Of a stretch of DNA of 48,000 nt, positions 1-7,860 are shown piece after piece (within the stretch, counting starts at the first letter, position 1; each line of letters opens with the position of its first letter). The DNA is from Anoxybacillus sp. GTDB taxonomy: Bacteria > Bacillota > Bacilli > Bacillales > Anoxybacillaceae. The stretch covers positions 1 to 48,000 of the forward strand of contig NZ_JAILZV010000003.1 in assembly GCF_023512315.1 (NCBI RefSeq), written 5' to 3'. Under the pieces are notes generated by a model. That model made no database searches. It had not been told where the DNA came from and saw nothing but the letters and a program-made list of their open reading frames with translations. The position numbers and the translations under genes were made by a program.

Positions 1-154
1 GCGTTCATTGTTCGAGGAGGGCATGCTGTGCGCATGCCCAGTCGGCAAGCGAACCGCTTGCCGACTACGGCAGAAAACTAGAAATAGAGCGATGCCAACT
101 GGTTTTTATTGGTTAATCAACACGCCTGTATTTAACACATAAATAATGTTGTTG
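1..154. other. Unassigned left edge with two tandem hairpins; possible mobile-element end
   Basis: No gene can be called here. Two perfect inverted repeats lie back to back: 19-39 (8-bp arms, 5-nt loop) and 40-66 (11-bp arms, 5-nt loop). In B. subtilis dusB starts directly after yazB, but no dusB-like start with a ribosome binding site is visible on the minus strand. A short plus-strand reading frame is open from base 1 to a stop near 82, which could be the tail of a gene entering from the left. Adjacent hairpins at the end of a reading frame resemble the right ends of IS200/IS605-type elements, but this is a guess; the diagnostic sequence is outside the window. Confidence 0.3.
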
Positions 155-406
155 CTACTTTTGTTTCATTGTCGGTGCAGCTTCTTCCGTAGGCGACATG
201 AATCTTGGTGGGTACAATTCTTCAACCGTTACGTTTAAACAATTAGCTGCTTTTTGTAAAAATTGCGCGGTCGGTAGCCGGTTTCCACGTTCAATTTCTC
301 CTAAAATGGACACCGAAATCCCTAAATCTTTCGCAAATCGTTCTTGTGTATAGCCCTTTAACTTTCGAAAAGCGCGAATACGTCTCCCCCATTTTTCTGC
401 TTCCAT
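155..406 (-). CDS. yazB: YazB-like small Xre-family HTH protein
   Basis: An 83-residue protein that is nearly all one helix-turn-helix domain of the Cro/C1 (Xre) type. The segment GYTQERFAKDLGIS followed by LGEIERGNR is the typical HTH_3 signature. It matches B. subtilis YazB, which sits at the same place at the end of the folate operon; its target is unknown. The start at 406 is chosen because AAGGGG lies a proper distance upstream, and the reading frame above it has no homologous counterpart. The gene overlaps the 3' end of folK by 49 bases. The C-terminal tail (about 15 residues after YPP) is longer than I recall for B. subtilis. Confidence 0.85.
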   Translation of the reverse strand: MEAEKWGRRIRAFRKLKGYTQERFAKDLGISVSILGEIERGNRLPTAQFLQKAANCLNVTVEELYPPRFMSPTEEAAPTMKQK

Positions 407-885
407 AGGCGTACCCCTTCTTTGTCCGATAGTTCCTCTATCAACGAAGCTACGCAACGTCGCACCGTTGGAATATATATATCCATATCCAACTCAAACA
501 GTGGAACGAGCACAAACGCCCGTTCCGCCATCCGTGGATGTGGAATCGTAAGTCGCTCTGTTTCAATATTTTCGTGATTATATAATAAAATGTCAAGGTC
601 TAACGTGCGCGGTCCCCAGCGAATTTCCCGTTTTCTTCCTAATTCTTGCTCAATGATTTGCGTTGCTTCAAGCAACGCAAACGGTGAAAGAGACGTTCGA
701 ACATGAATAACCATATTTAAAAAATGATCTTGTTGAACGTAACCGACGGGAGCGGTTTCATAAATCGAAGACGTGTCGATAACAGAAATTTGTTCATGTG
801 CTGCTAATTTTTTGACTGCCTCGTGTAAATACGAGAGACGGTCACCTATGTTTGATCCAAGTGCAATATAAGCATCGTTCTTCAT
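358..885 (-). CDS. folK: 2-amino-4-hydroxy-6-hydroxymethyldihydropteridine pyrophosphokinase
   Basis: Transfers pyrophosphate from ATP to 6-hydroxymethyl-7,8-dihydropterin, giving the substrate used by FolP in tetrahydrofolate synthesis (cytoplasm). The N-terminal YIALGSNIGDR, the central GPRTLDLDILLY and IPHPRMAERAFVLVPL are the classic HPPK motifs; the Asp residues of DLDILL bind the magnesium ions. Length 175 residues is normal. The start at 885 has AAGGAG upstream. It lies directly after folB (886) in the pab-fol operon, so coupled translation is likely. Confidence 0.96.
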   Translation of the reverse strand: MKNDAYIALGSNIGDRLSYLHEAVKKLAAHEQISVIDTSSIYETAPVGYVQQDHFLNMVIHVRTSLSPFALLEATQIIEQELGRKREIRWGPRTLDLDILLYNHENIETERLTIPHPRMAERAFVLVPLFELDMDIYIPTVRRCVASLIEELSDKEGVRLWKQKNGGDVFALFES

Positions 886-1275
886 TTAACGACTCCTTAT
901 TATTTCAACAGCAACTGATTGATAATGTCCTTTAATTGGCGGGTTTGGTTTGCTCACTTTTACCGTACACTGCTCAATGGTTGGAAAAGAAGATAAAATG
1001 CGTGAAGCAATTCGCTCTGCAATTGCTTCGATTAAGGCAAATTGCCTTTCTTCCACTATTTCCCGGCAGATTTCGTACAGTTCTGCGTAGTTAACTGTAT
1101 CCGTCAGGCAATCGCTTTCCCCTGCTTTTTGAACATTTGTCTCTACAATTACATCAACAAGGAAACGCTGGCCAAGTACATGTTCTTCCGGAAGCACCCC
1201 ATGATACCCGTAAAATTCCATCCCAGTCACATAAATTTTATCAATCGTCTTCGCCCCCTTTTCCAAGCATTGCAT
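886..1275 (-). CDS. folB: Dihydroneopterin aldolase; start codon uncertain
   Basis: Converts 7,8-dihydroneopterin to 6-hydroxymethyl-7,8-dihydropterin and glycolaldehyde in folate synthesis. The protein shows the family pattern: GMEFYGYHGVLPEE near the N terminus, TVNYAELY in the middle, and KVSKPNPPIKGHYQSVAVEI at the end. The coordinates use the first ATG (1275), which lies inside folP and has a weak ribosome binding site. Alignment with other FolB proteins, which begin MDK, puts the expected first residue at an ATT codon (1243-1245). That codon has an AGGGGG sequence 8 bases upstream and overlaps the folP stop codon. This possible ATT start is treated as a finding. Confidence 0.93.
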   Translation of the reverse strand: MQCLEKGAKTIDKIYVTGMEFYGYHGVLPEEHVLGQRFLVDVIVETNVQKAGESDCLTDTVNYAELYEICREIVEERQFALIEAIAERIASRILSSFPTIEQCTVKVSKPNPPIKGHYQSVAVEIIRSR

Positions 1276-2074
1276 CCATCATTTTCACCATTCTCGCCAT
1301 TGGTAACACATCATGAACGCGAACAATATGCACACCTTTCGCAATGCCAAGGCAAACGGTCGCTCCTGTTCCTTCTACACGCTCGTTTACAGGTAAATCA
1401 AGGACTTGACCGATGAACGATTTTCGCGATGTTCCTAACAATAGTGGATAGCCTAGTTTAGTAAACTCTTCTAAATGACGCATCACTTGTAAATTATGCT
1501 CTGCTGTTTTCGCAAAGCCGATTCCTGGATCTAAAATGATCGCTTCCTCTTTTACCCCTGCTTTTTTTACAATTTCCACACTTTCAAGCAAATCGGCAAT
1601 CATATCCGGGATTAAATGTTGGTAGTCCGGCTTTGGTCGATTGTGCATCAAAATGATTGGAACGCGATAATGAGCCGCTACTTCCGCCATTTTTCGGTCA
1701 GCTTTCGCCCCCCATACATCGTTAATCATATGCGCACCTGCTTCGATCGCTTGTTTTGCTACTTCTGCTTTATACGTGTCGATCGAAATAGGAACACTTA
1801 CTTCGCTAGCTACTGCTTTTATGACCGGAATTACCCGTTGCAATTCTTCTTCAACCGGCACTCTTTCCGCCCCTGGACGTGTCGATTCCCCACCGATGTC
1901 AATGATATCCGCGCCTTCGGCAACTAGCTGTTTCGCATGTTCTACTGCGCGCTCGATAGCGTTAAACTTTCCGCCATCAGAGAATGAGTCGGGAGTGACG
2001 TTTAAAATGCCCATAATGATGGTCTTTTGTTGAGTATTCAGTGTATACCGCCCACATGAAATGACTTTTACCAT
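1241..2074 (-). CDS. folP: Dihydropteroate synthase
   Basis: Condenses the pteridine pyrophosphate made by FolK with p-aminobenzoate made by PabABC, forming dihydropteroate; this is the target of sulfonamides (called sul in B. subtilis). Visible family motifs are MGILNVTPDSFSDGG near residues 21-35, DIGGESTRPGA around 60-70, IDTYKAEVA, INDVWG and the C-terminal RVHDV. Length is 277 residues, as usual. It follows pabC after 3 bases and its last codons overlap the folB start region. Confidence 0.96.
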   Translation of the reverse strand: MVKVISCGRYTLNTQQKTIIMGILNVTPDSFSDGGKFNAIERAVEHAKQLVAEGADIIDIGGESTRPGAERVPVEEELQRVIPVIKAVASEVSVPISIDTYKAEVAKQAIEAGAHMINDVWGAKADRKMAEVAAHYRVPIILMHNRPKPDYQHLIPDMIADLLESVEIVKKAGVKEEAIILDPGIGFAKTAEHNLQVMRHLEEFTKLGYPLLLGTSRKSFIGQVLDLPVNERVEGTGATVCLGIAKGVHIVRVHDVLPMARMVKMMDAMLGKGGEDD

Positions 2075-2077
2075 TGG

Positions 2078-2950
2078 TTAGTCGACCCTTTCTATTAACT
2101 CATGCCTTGTCCATAAATGAGTAACGAAACGTTCGTAATACTTCTTTAACTGTTTCGTCACCGGACCTTCTTTTCCAACATAGCATCGGTTATGAAGACG
2201 TGCAACCGGTACAAGTTCTTGGACGGAATTTGTTAAAAACACCTCATCCGCTGTTTCTAAGGCAGGCAACCGATATAACCCTTCTTCATAACGAATTTGT
2301 AAAGTGGCAAGGAGCGTCAGCACAAATTGGCGCGTAATGCCATTTAACGCTCCAGTATCGATAGAAGGAGTATAGACAATTCCATTTTTTACCCAAAAAA
2401 GGTTAGAAACAATGCCTTCGGTCACAAATCCTTGTTCATTCAGAAAAATACCTTCTATCCGAGGATCGTTACCGATTTCTCGTTTCCCAAGGATGTTGTT
2501 TAAATAATGGTGCGATTTCCATCGTTCTTTTCCCTCTGGGCTATTTCTTCTCGTCTGTAAAACGGTGCATACTTTTTCCACCGAAACAGTGGAAGGAAGC
2601 GGCTTCATATAGACAATAACGACAGGCTCTACATAACTGTCTGTTTGTAAGCCGATGTCGCCAATGCCAGCAGAAACATTTAACCGTACGTATGCATCTT
2701 GTAACCCGTTTGCTTGTAGCAGCTGATGAACAATGTGTACGACTTCTTCCCGATGTAGAGACAACCGAATATTCATCTCCGCTAGGCTGTTATTTAGTCG
2801 TGCAAGATGGTCGTCTAATAAAAAAGGGTGGCCATTATACGTGCGAAACGTTTCAAACGCCCCGAGCCCATACATAAAGCCATGGTCAAAAGGGGAAATG
2901 CGTGCTTCTTCTCGATGAACAATCTCTCCATTAACGTAAAGATACATCAT
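2078..2950 (-). CDS. pabC: Aminodeoxychorismate lyase (PLP fold type IV)
   Basis: Splits 4-amino-4-deoxychorismate into p-aminobenzoate and pyruvate. The sequence is a branched-chain-aminotransferase-like (class IV) PLP enzyme: FDHGFMYGLGAFETFRTYNGHPFLLDDHLARL at the N terminus is characteristic, KSHHYLNNILGKREI carries the cofactor lysine region, and ITRQFVLTLL plus EVFLTNSVQELVPV close the active site. 290 residues. The start could be 2950 or 2947 (two adjacent ATG codons). It sits between pabA and folP with 3-base gaps, so it is cotranscribed. A D-amino-acid transaminase is the main alternative, made unlikely by the context. Confidence 0.93.
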   Translation of the reverse strand: MMYLYVNGEIVHREEARISPFDHGFMYGLGAFETFRTYNGHPFLLDDHLARLNNSLAEMNIRLSLHREEVVHIVHQLLQANGLQDAYVRLNVSAGIGDIGLQTDSYVEPVVIVYMKPLPSTVSVEKVCTVLQTRRNSPEGKERWKSHHYLNNILGKREIGNDPRIEGIFLNEQGFVTEGIVSNLFWVKNGIVYTPSIDTGALNGITRQFVLTLLATLQIRYEEGLYRLPALETADEVFLTNSVQELVPVARLHNRCYVGKEGPVTKQLKKYYERFVTHLWTRHELIERVD

Positions 2951-2953
2951 CGT

Positions 2954-3529
2954 TCAACCCTTTTTGTATGTGTGAATAAAGTTTCGTAACAATTCCATGC
3001 CGTGTGTCGTCATAATCGACTCCGGATGAAATTGAACACCTTCCATCGGGAGCGTTTTATGGCGAATCGCCATAATTTCACCGTCCGTTGTCCACGCCGA
3101 CACGTCGAAGCAAGTTGGCAACGTTTCTTTTTTCACAATCAACGAGTGATACCGTGTTGCCGTGAACGGGTTAGGGAGATTAGCGAAAATCGTTTTTCCG
3201 TCGTGAAAAATTTGTGACGTTTTCCCGTGCATTAATTTTTGTGCTCGGACAACATCGCCGCCGAACACTTGCGCAATTGATTGATGGCCTAAACAAACAC
3301 CAAAAATAGGAATTTTTCCAGCAAAATATTCGATTGCCGCTAAGCTAATGCCTGCTTCATTCGGGCTACAAGGTCCTGGTGAAATCATCAAAAAATCAGG
3401 GCGCATCGCTTCAATTTCCTCAATGGTTACTTCATCGTTTCGCTTAACGATTAGCTCTTCACCTAATTCCCCTAAATATTGAACTAAATTGTACGTAAAC
3501 GAATCATAATTATCAATCATTAAAATCAT
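2954..3529 (-). CDS. pabA: Aminodeoxychorismate/anthranilate synthase, glutamine amidotransferase subunit
   Basis: Class I glutamine amidotransferase of 191 residues that supplies ammonia to PabB. The nucleophile is Cys79 in GVCLGHQ; the His and Glu of the triad lie in the GVQFHPES motif near the C terminus, and the oxyanion region is SPGPCSP at about residues 50-55. In B. subtilis the same subunit (TrpG/PabA) also serves TrpE for tryptophan synthesis, and this is probably the case here because its only partner in view is PabB. The first residues [21 protein letters not shown] are as in the family. Confidence 0.95.
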   Translation of the reverse strand: MILMIDNYDSFTYNLVQYLGELGEELIVKRNDEVTIEEIEAMRPDFLMISPGPCSPNEAGISLAAIEYFAGKIPIFGVCLGHQSIAQVFGGDVVRAQKLMHGKTSQIFHDGKTIFANLPNPFTATRYHSLIVKKETLPTCFDVSAWTTDGEIMAIRHKTLPMEGVQFHPESIMTTHGMELLRNFIHTYKKG

Positions 3530-3552
3530 TCATCTCACCTCATCCTCAATGG

Positions 3553-4950
3553 TTACTCTGCTTCACTCAGCTCTTTTGCTTTCCATAAGGCAATCGCCTT
3601 TTTTAAACATTCTTTGTACTCGTACTCCGGTCGGGAGTCGATGACGATTCCTGCCCCCGCTTGAACGTGTGCAACGCCATCTTTCGCAATCATCGTCCGA
3701 ATGGCGATGTTCAGCTCCATATCGCCATCAAACCCAACCCAGCCGATTGAACCTGTATACACACTACGTCTTACAGGTTCTAGTTCCTCAATAATTTCCA
3801 TTGTTCGCACCTTTGGGGCGCCGGTAATCGTCCCGCCTGGGAAAACGGCACGAATGACATCGAACGCGTCTTTGCCGTCTGTCAATTCGCCAGATACGTG
3901 GGAGACGATGTGCATGACGTGGGAATACGCTTCAATCGTCATCCACTCATCTACTTTTACTGTACCATATTTGCATACCCTTCCTAAATCATTTCGCTCT
4001 AAATCAACAAGCATTACATGCTCTGCTCGTTCTTTTTCGTTTTCCAACAATTCGTTCGCGATGCGTTGATCTTCCTCTGCTGTTTTTCCGCGCGAACGCG
4101 TTCCCGCAATCGGTCTTGTACTTACAAAAGCGCCGCGTTTTTTCACAAGCAGTTCTGGAGAACCGCTGACGAGTTGGAAATGCGGCGTATGAACATATGC
4201 CATATACGGAGAAGGGTTGAGCAGCCGCAGCTGTTCATAAATGTGGAACGGATGTGTCCGCAGCGGTTTAGATTGCCGTACGGATAAATTTACTTGAAAT
4301 ACATCTCCTTGGGCAATGTAGTCTCTGGCTTTCTCGACTGCCTTCATAAATTCTTCTTCCGTCATCGACACAGCTTCTTCGTCCGCCGTTATGGTAAATG
4401 GAAAATGCCTCATTTCTTCGTTATCTTTTCTCCATAATGATTCATACATAGACAGACGTTGTTCCGCTTCTTGTTGCTTTTCTTCATCATAGTGCACGAT
4501 GATATATAGCGCTTGTTCTTGATGGTCATAGACGAAAACATCGTCAAAAATGAAAAAGTATACATCAGGGAGAGCAAGATCATCTTTCGCCAATTCTGGA
4601 AGCCGTTCAATATAGCGGGCGCAATCGTAGCTAATATACCCGATTGCTCCACCTTGAAAATCCGGACCATCAGAAATGCGTTCCACTTTCCATCGTGAAA
4701 ACCATTGTTGCATTAATTGAAGCGGGTTCCCTTGTAGCCGAGTTTCTTCGCCTTTATACTGAATAACTAATTCTTCGCCTTTTCCTTGCACGATGCCGAT
4801 AGGACACATACCAATGATGCTGTAACGACCTGCTCTTCCGCTTTCTAATAATACATGGTACGGTTCGTTTTGAATAAGCGATTTATATTGCTGAAACCAA
4901 TCTCGTTGTTGATAAGAAATGCGTCTTGTTGCTATTTTCCGCAGTCCCAT
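3553..4950 (-). CDS. pabB: Aminodeoxychorismate synthase component I
   Basis: Chorismate-binding enzyme of 465 residues that makes 4-amino-4-deoxychorismate with the ammonia from PabA. The C-terminal two thirds carry the chorismate-utilising domain: VSGSPELLVKK, TRPIAGTRSRG, ENEKERAEHVMLVDLERNDLG, FPGGTITGAPK and QAGAGIVIDSRPEYEY. The PIAGT form is typical of PabB and TrpE enzymes that accept ammonia. The N-terminal third is the less conserved anthranilate-synthase-like domain. It is the first gene of the pab-fol operon. The ATG at 4950 has its purine-rich ribosome-binding-like stretch unusually far upstream (about 15 bases), so the start is slightly uncertain. Confidence 0.95.
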   Translation of the reverse strand: MGLRKIATRRISYQQRDWFQQYKSLIQNEPYHVLLESGRAGRYSIIGMCPIGIVQGKGEELVIQYKGEETRLQGNPLQLMQQWFSRWKVERISDGPDFQGGAIGYISYDCARYIERLPELAKDDLALPDVYFFIFDDVFVYDHQEQALYIIVHYDEEKQQEAEQRLSMYESLWRKDNEEMRHFPFTITADEEAVSMTEEEFMKAVEKARDYIAQGDVFQVNLSVRQSKPLRTHPFHIYEQLRLLNPSPYMAYVHTPHFQLVSGSPELLVKKRGAFVSTRPIAGTRSRGKTAEEDQRIANELLENEKERAEHVMLVDLERNDLGRVCKYGTVKVDEWMTIEAYSHVMHIVSHVSGELTDGKDAFDVIRAVFPGGTITGAPKVRTMEIIEELEPVRRSVYTGSIGWVGFDGDMELNIAIRTMIAKDGVAHVQAGAGIVIDSRPEYEYKECLKKAIALWKAKELSEAE

Positions 4951-5030
4951 AAGAGGCGGTTACACTCCTTCCTTTGCTGCACATGCCAATTGATTGCTTG
5001 CTCCATACATACTACCTATTTTAATATAAA

Positions 5031-5066
5031 TAAAAAAATTTCGACAGGGAATATCCCTGCCGAAAT
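5031..5066 (-). terminator. Intrinsic terminator after cysK
   Basis: A stem of about 13 bp (5038-5050 with 5054-5066, 3-nt loop) is followed on the minus strand by a run of U residues (5032-5037). It lies 10 bases after the cysK stop codon and separates cysK from the pab operon. Confidence 0.9.
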
Positions 5067-5076
5067 GATGCTTTCT

Positions 5077-6003
5077 TTATTCCTCGAATTGATATAGAGC
5101 CGTGCTTAAGTAGCGCTCTCCGTTACTTGGAATAATGGCTAATACTTTCTTTCCTTTTCCTAGCTGTTTTGCTACTTTTAGCGCTGCATGAATTGCTGCA
5201 CCGGAGGAGATACCGCCTAAAATTCCTTCTTCCCGCGCTGCACGGCGGGCAGCATCAAACGCTTCTTCCGTTTTTACAGTAATCACTTCATCGTAAATTT
5301 CCGTATTTAAAATGTCTGGGACAAAGCCAGCGCCGATTCCTTGAATTTTATGTGGTCCTGGTTTTCCACCGGACAATACTGGCGAGTCTGCTGGCTCGAC
5401 AGCATAAATTTTGATGTTTGGATACGCTTTTCGCAATACTTCGCCAGCGCCCGTAATCGTTCCGCCAGTGCCGATTCCCGCCACAAACGCATCTAACTGG
5501 TCGCCCATTTGCTCGACGATTTCTTTTCCTGTCGTGAAGCGATGAATTTCTGGGTTCGCTTCGTTTTTAAATTGTTGCGGCATAAAGTACCCGTGTTCGC
5601 TCGCAAGTTCTTCCGCCTTCCGAATCGCCCCGCGCATCCCTTCGCTTCCCGGTGTTAACACTAACTCTGCGCCATATGCACGCAACAAATTGCGACGCTC
5701 TAAGCTCATTGTATCTGGCATCACAAGAATCGCTTTATAACCTTTTGCAGCTGCTACCATCGCTAATCCGATTCCTGTGTTACCGCTTGTTGGCTCAATA
5801 ATGGTGTCGCCAGGCTTTAATTTTCCTTCTTTTTCTGCTGCTTCAATCATTGCTAGCGCAATCCGGTCTTTCACGCTGCTTCCTGGGTTCATGAATTCTA
5901 ATTTGACATATACGTCTGCACTGTCTTCATCCACGATGCGATTTAATTTGACTGCCGGTGTATCACCAATTAATTCTGTAATGGAGTTTACTGCGCGTGC
6001 CAT
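5077..6003 (-). CDS. cysK: Cysteine synthase A (O-acetylserine sulfhydrylase)
   Basis: PLP enzyme of 308 residues that makes cysteine from O-acetylserine and sulfide. The cofactor lysine is Lys45 in [30 protein letters not shown] binds the substrate and [13 protein letters not shown] binds the PLP phosphate. The start at 6003 is chosen because the reading frame above it begins at a GTG that is itself part of the ribosome binding site AGGGGTGG. It is flanked by a promoter upstream and a strong terminator downstream, so it is probably a single-gene unit. In B. subtilis cysK is repressed by CymR; I did not identify a convincing CymR site. B. subtilis has yacD between hslO and cysK, absent here. 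Confidence 0.96.
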   Translation of the reverse strand: MARAVNSITELIGDTPAVKLNRIVDEDSADVYVKLEFMNPGSSVKDRIALAMIEAAEKEGKLKPGDTIIEPTSGNTGIGLAMVAAAKGYKAILVMPDTMSLERRNLLRAYGAELVLTPGSEGMRGAIRKAEELASEHGYFMPQQFKNEANPEIHRFTTGKEIVEQMGDQLDAFVAGIGTGGTITGAGEVLRKAYPNIKIYAVEPADSPVLSGGKPGPHKIQGIGAGFVPDILNTEIYDEVITVKTEEAFDAARRAAREEGILGGISSGAAIHAALKVAKQLGKGKKVLAIIPSNGERYLSTALYQFEE

Positions 6004-6027
6004 ATTATCCACCCCTAATCCCGAGTA

Positions 6028-6057
6028 ATTTTATCGAATTTGTTTAAAATTTATCAA
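6028..6057 (-). promoter_or_regulatory. Probable sigma-A promoter of cysK
   Basis: TTGATA (6052-6057) and TAAAAT (6028-6033) are separated by 18 bp, about 25 bp upstream of the cysK start. Confidence 0.5.
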
Positions 6058-6083
6058 CTATTTTCTCAATTGTCAATTATTTT

Positions 6084-6974
6084 TTATTCTGCTGGTGATT
6101 CTGCCAGTTGTTTTAGTTTTTCCAAGTCTTCTCGTGTAAAATAATATGTTTCATTACAAAAATGGCACGATGCTTCCGCATGTCCTTCTTCGTCGATGAT
6201 ATCTTGAATTTCTTTCGGTCCTAAACTGATGAGCGCATCAGCAATTCGCTCTCGCGAACAACGGCATACAAAAGCGACTGGGACTGTTTCCAACACTTTG
6301 ACATTCCCTGTTCCAAGCAACTCTTCTAAAATTTCTTCTGGCGTTAATCCTCTTTCTACCATTTTAGACACAGGCGGAATCGTTTTTAGCCGCTGTTCAA
6401 TTTCATCAATCGTTGCATCTTTGACATCAGGCATTAACTGAAGGATGAATCCACCAGCAGCGAGAATCGTGTGATCGGGATTCACTAACACCCCTACCCC
6501 GACAGAAGAAGGGACTTGTTCAGAGGACGCGAAATAATACGTAAAATCCTCCCCAAGCTCACCAGAAACGAGCGGAACTTGCCCAGTGAAAAAATCGCGT
6601 AAGCCTAAATCTTTTACGACCGTTAACATACCGCTTGTCCCGACCGCTCGGGCAACGTCTAGTTTACCATGTTGGTTTAATTCGAAGTGAACATGGGGAT
6701 TCGTTACATATCCTCTTACTTCCCCGTTGGCGTTGCTATCGACGAGAATAGCACCGATTGGGCCGCCTCCTTCAATTTTAATCGTTAGTTTGCTGTCGCC
6801 TTTTAACATTGCTCCCATCATGACACCTGCTGTCATCGCGCGCCCGAGCGCTGCGGAAGCCGTTGGCCACGTTTGATGGCGACGCTGTGCCTCACGAACG
6901 GTTTCGGTCGTTCGCACCGCATACGCTCTTACTTGGCAGTCATATGCTAATGCCTTTACTAAGTAGTCTGACAT
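6084..6974 (-). CDS. hslO: Redox-regulated chaperone Hsp33
   Basis: Cytoplasmic holdase chaperone of 296 residues that is switched on by oxidation. The zinc-binding redox switch is visible at the C terminus: Cys237 and Cys239 (CRC) and Cys270 and Cys273 (CHFC). The N-terminal domain contains [16 protein letters not shown] and the glycine-rich [21 protein letters not shown], both typical. The start at 6974 has AAAGGTGAG upstream. It follows coaX by 17 bases, as in B. subtilis, so the two are likely cotranscribed. Confidence 0.96.
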   Translation of the reverse strand: MSDYLVKALAYDCQVRAYAVRTTETVREAQRRHQTWPTASAALGRAMTAGVMMGAMLKGDSKLTIKIEGGGPIGAILVDSNANGEVRGYVTNPHVHFELNQHGKLDVARAVGTSGMLTVVKDLGLRDFFTGQVPLVSGELGEDFTYYFASSEQVPSSVGVGVLVNPDHTILAAGGFILQLMPDVKDATIDEIEQRLKTIPPVSKMVERGLTPEEILEELLGTGNVKVLETVPVAFVCRCSRERIADALISLGPKEIQDIIDEEGHAEASCHFCNETYYFTREDLEKLKQLAESPAE

Positions 6975-6991
6975 AACATGCTCACCTTTTT

Positions 6992-7765
6992 CTATTTTTT
7001 GTCTACGTTTTTCATATACAAAAGATGCAAGCCTTTCAACGTTAAAAATGGATCAACAATATCGATGACGCTCGACTCGTGAGCGATTAGAGGAGCCAAT
7101 CCCCCTGTGGCAACGACTTTCGGCGGAACAGGGCTTTTTTCTTTCATCCGCGATACAATTCCTTCTACTTGTCCGACGTATCCGTATACGATGCCAGCTT
7201 GCATCGCGCTGACTGTATTTTTTCCGATAATATCGTCGGGGCGGGCAATTTCAATACGCGGTAATTTCGCGGCGCGCGAATAAAGCGCTTCCGTCGAAAT
7301 CGTAATCCCTGGCGCAATAGCTCCTCCCATATATTGTTTATGTTCGTTAATGTAACAATACGTCGTAGCCGTACCAAAATCGACAATAATTAATGGGCTG
7401 CCGTATAGATGAATACCCGCAACAGCGTTGACGATACGATCCGCCCCGACTTCTTTCGGATTGTCGTATTTAATGTTTAATCCTGTTTTAATCCCTGGAC
7501 CGACAATTAACGGCTTAATGTGAAAATATTTTAGACACATCCGTTCTAAAGCGAACATAATCGGCGGAACGACCGAAGAAATAATAATGCCGTCAATATC
7601 CGAAAAATGAAGACCGACGTGATTCAGCAGCGCTTTAATTACCATGCCGTATTCATCTTCTGTTTTTCCGCGGCTCGTTTCAATGCGCCAATGATGTTTT
7701 AATTCATCCCCATCATACACACCTAATACCGTATTCGTGTTGCCGACGTCTAGTACAAAAATCAT
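6992..7765 (-). CDS. coaX: Type III pantothenate kinase
   Basis: Phosphorylates pantothenate, the first step of coenzyme A synthesis, with an ASKHA-fold enzyme that differs from CoaA. The family motifs are [14 protein letters not shown] at the N terminus (phosphate loop), [11 protein letters not shown] and [11 protein letters not shown] in the middle, and the GGAIAPGI segment. The start at 7765 is chosen over the longer frame because GTGGGG lies 8 bases upstream and homologues begin [11 protein letters not shown]. 257 residues. It is separated from ftsH by a terminator. Confidence 0.95.
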   Translation of the reverse strand: MIFVLDVGNTNTVLGVYDGDELKHHWRIETSRGKTEDEYGMVIKALLNHVGLHFSDIDGIIISSVVPPIMFALERMCLKYFHIKPLIVGPGIKTGLNIKYDNPKEVGADRIVNAVAGIHLYGSPLIIVDFGTATTYCYINEHKQYMGGAIAPGITISTEALYSRAAKLPRIEIARPDDIIGKNTVSAMQAGIVYGYVGQVEGIVSRMKEKSPVPPKVVATGGLAPLIAHESSVIDIVDPFLTLKGLHLLYMKNVDKK

Positions 7766-7830
7766 CGCTTCATCCCCACTTCTCACAAATGCTTACTTTT
7801 TTTCATCATACCATAAGAGGAGAAAACGGT

Positions 7831-7860
7831 AAAAAAAGATGTCCCTTTAAAGAGACATCT
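7831..7860 (-). terminator. Intrinsic terminator after ftsH
   Basis: A near-perfect palindrome (7837-7860) is followed on the minus strand by six U residues (7831-7836). It starts at the last base of the ftsH stop codon. Confidence 0.85.
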
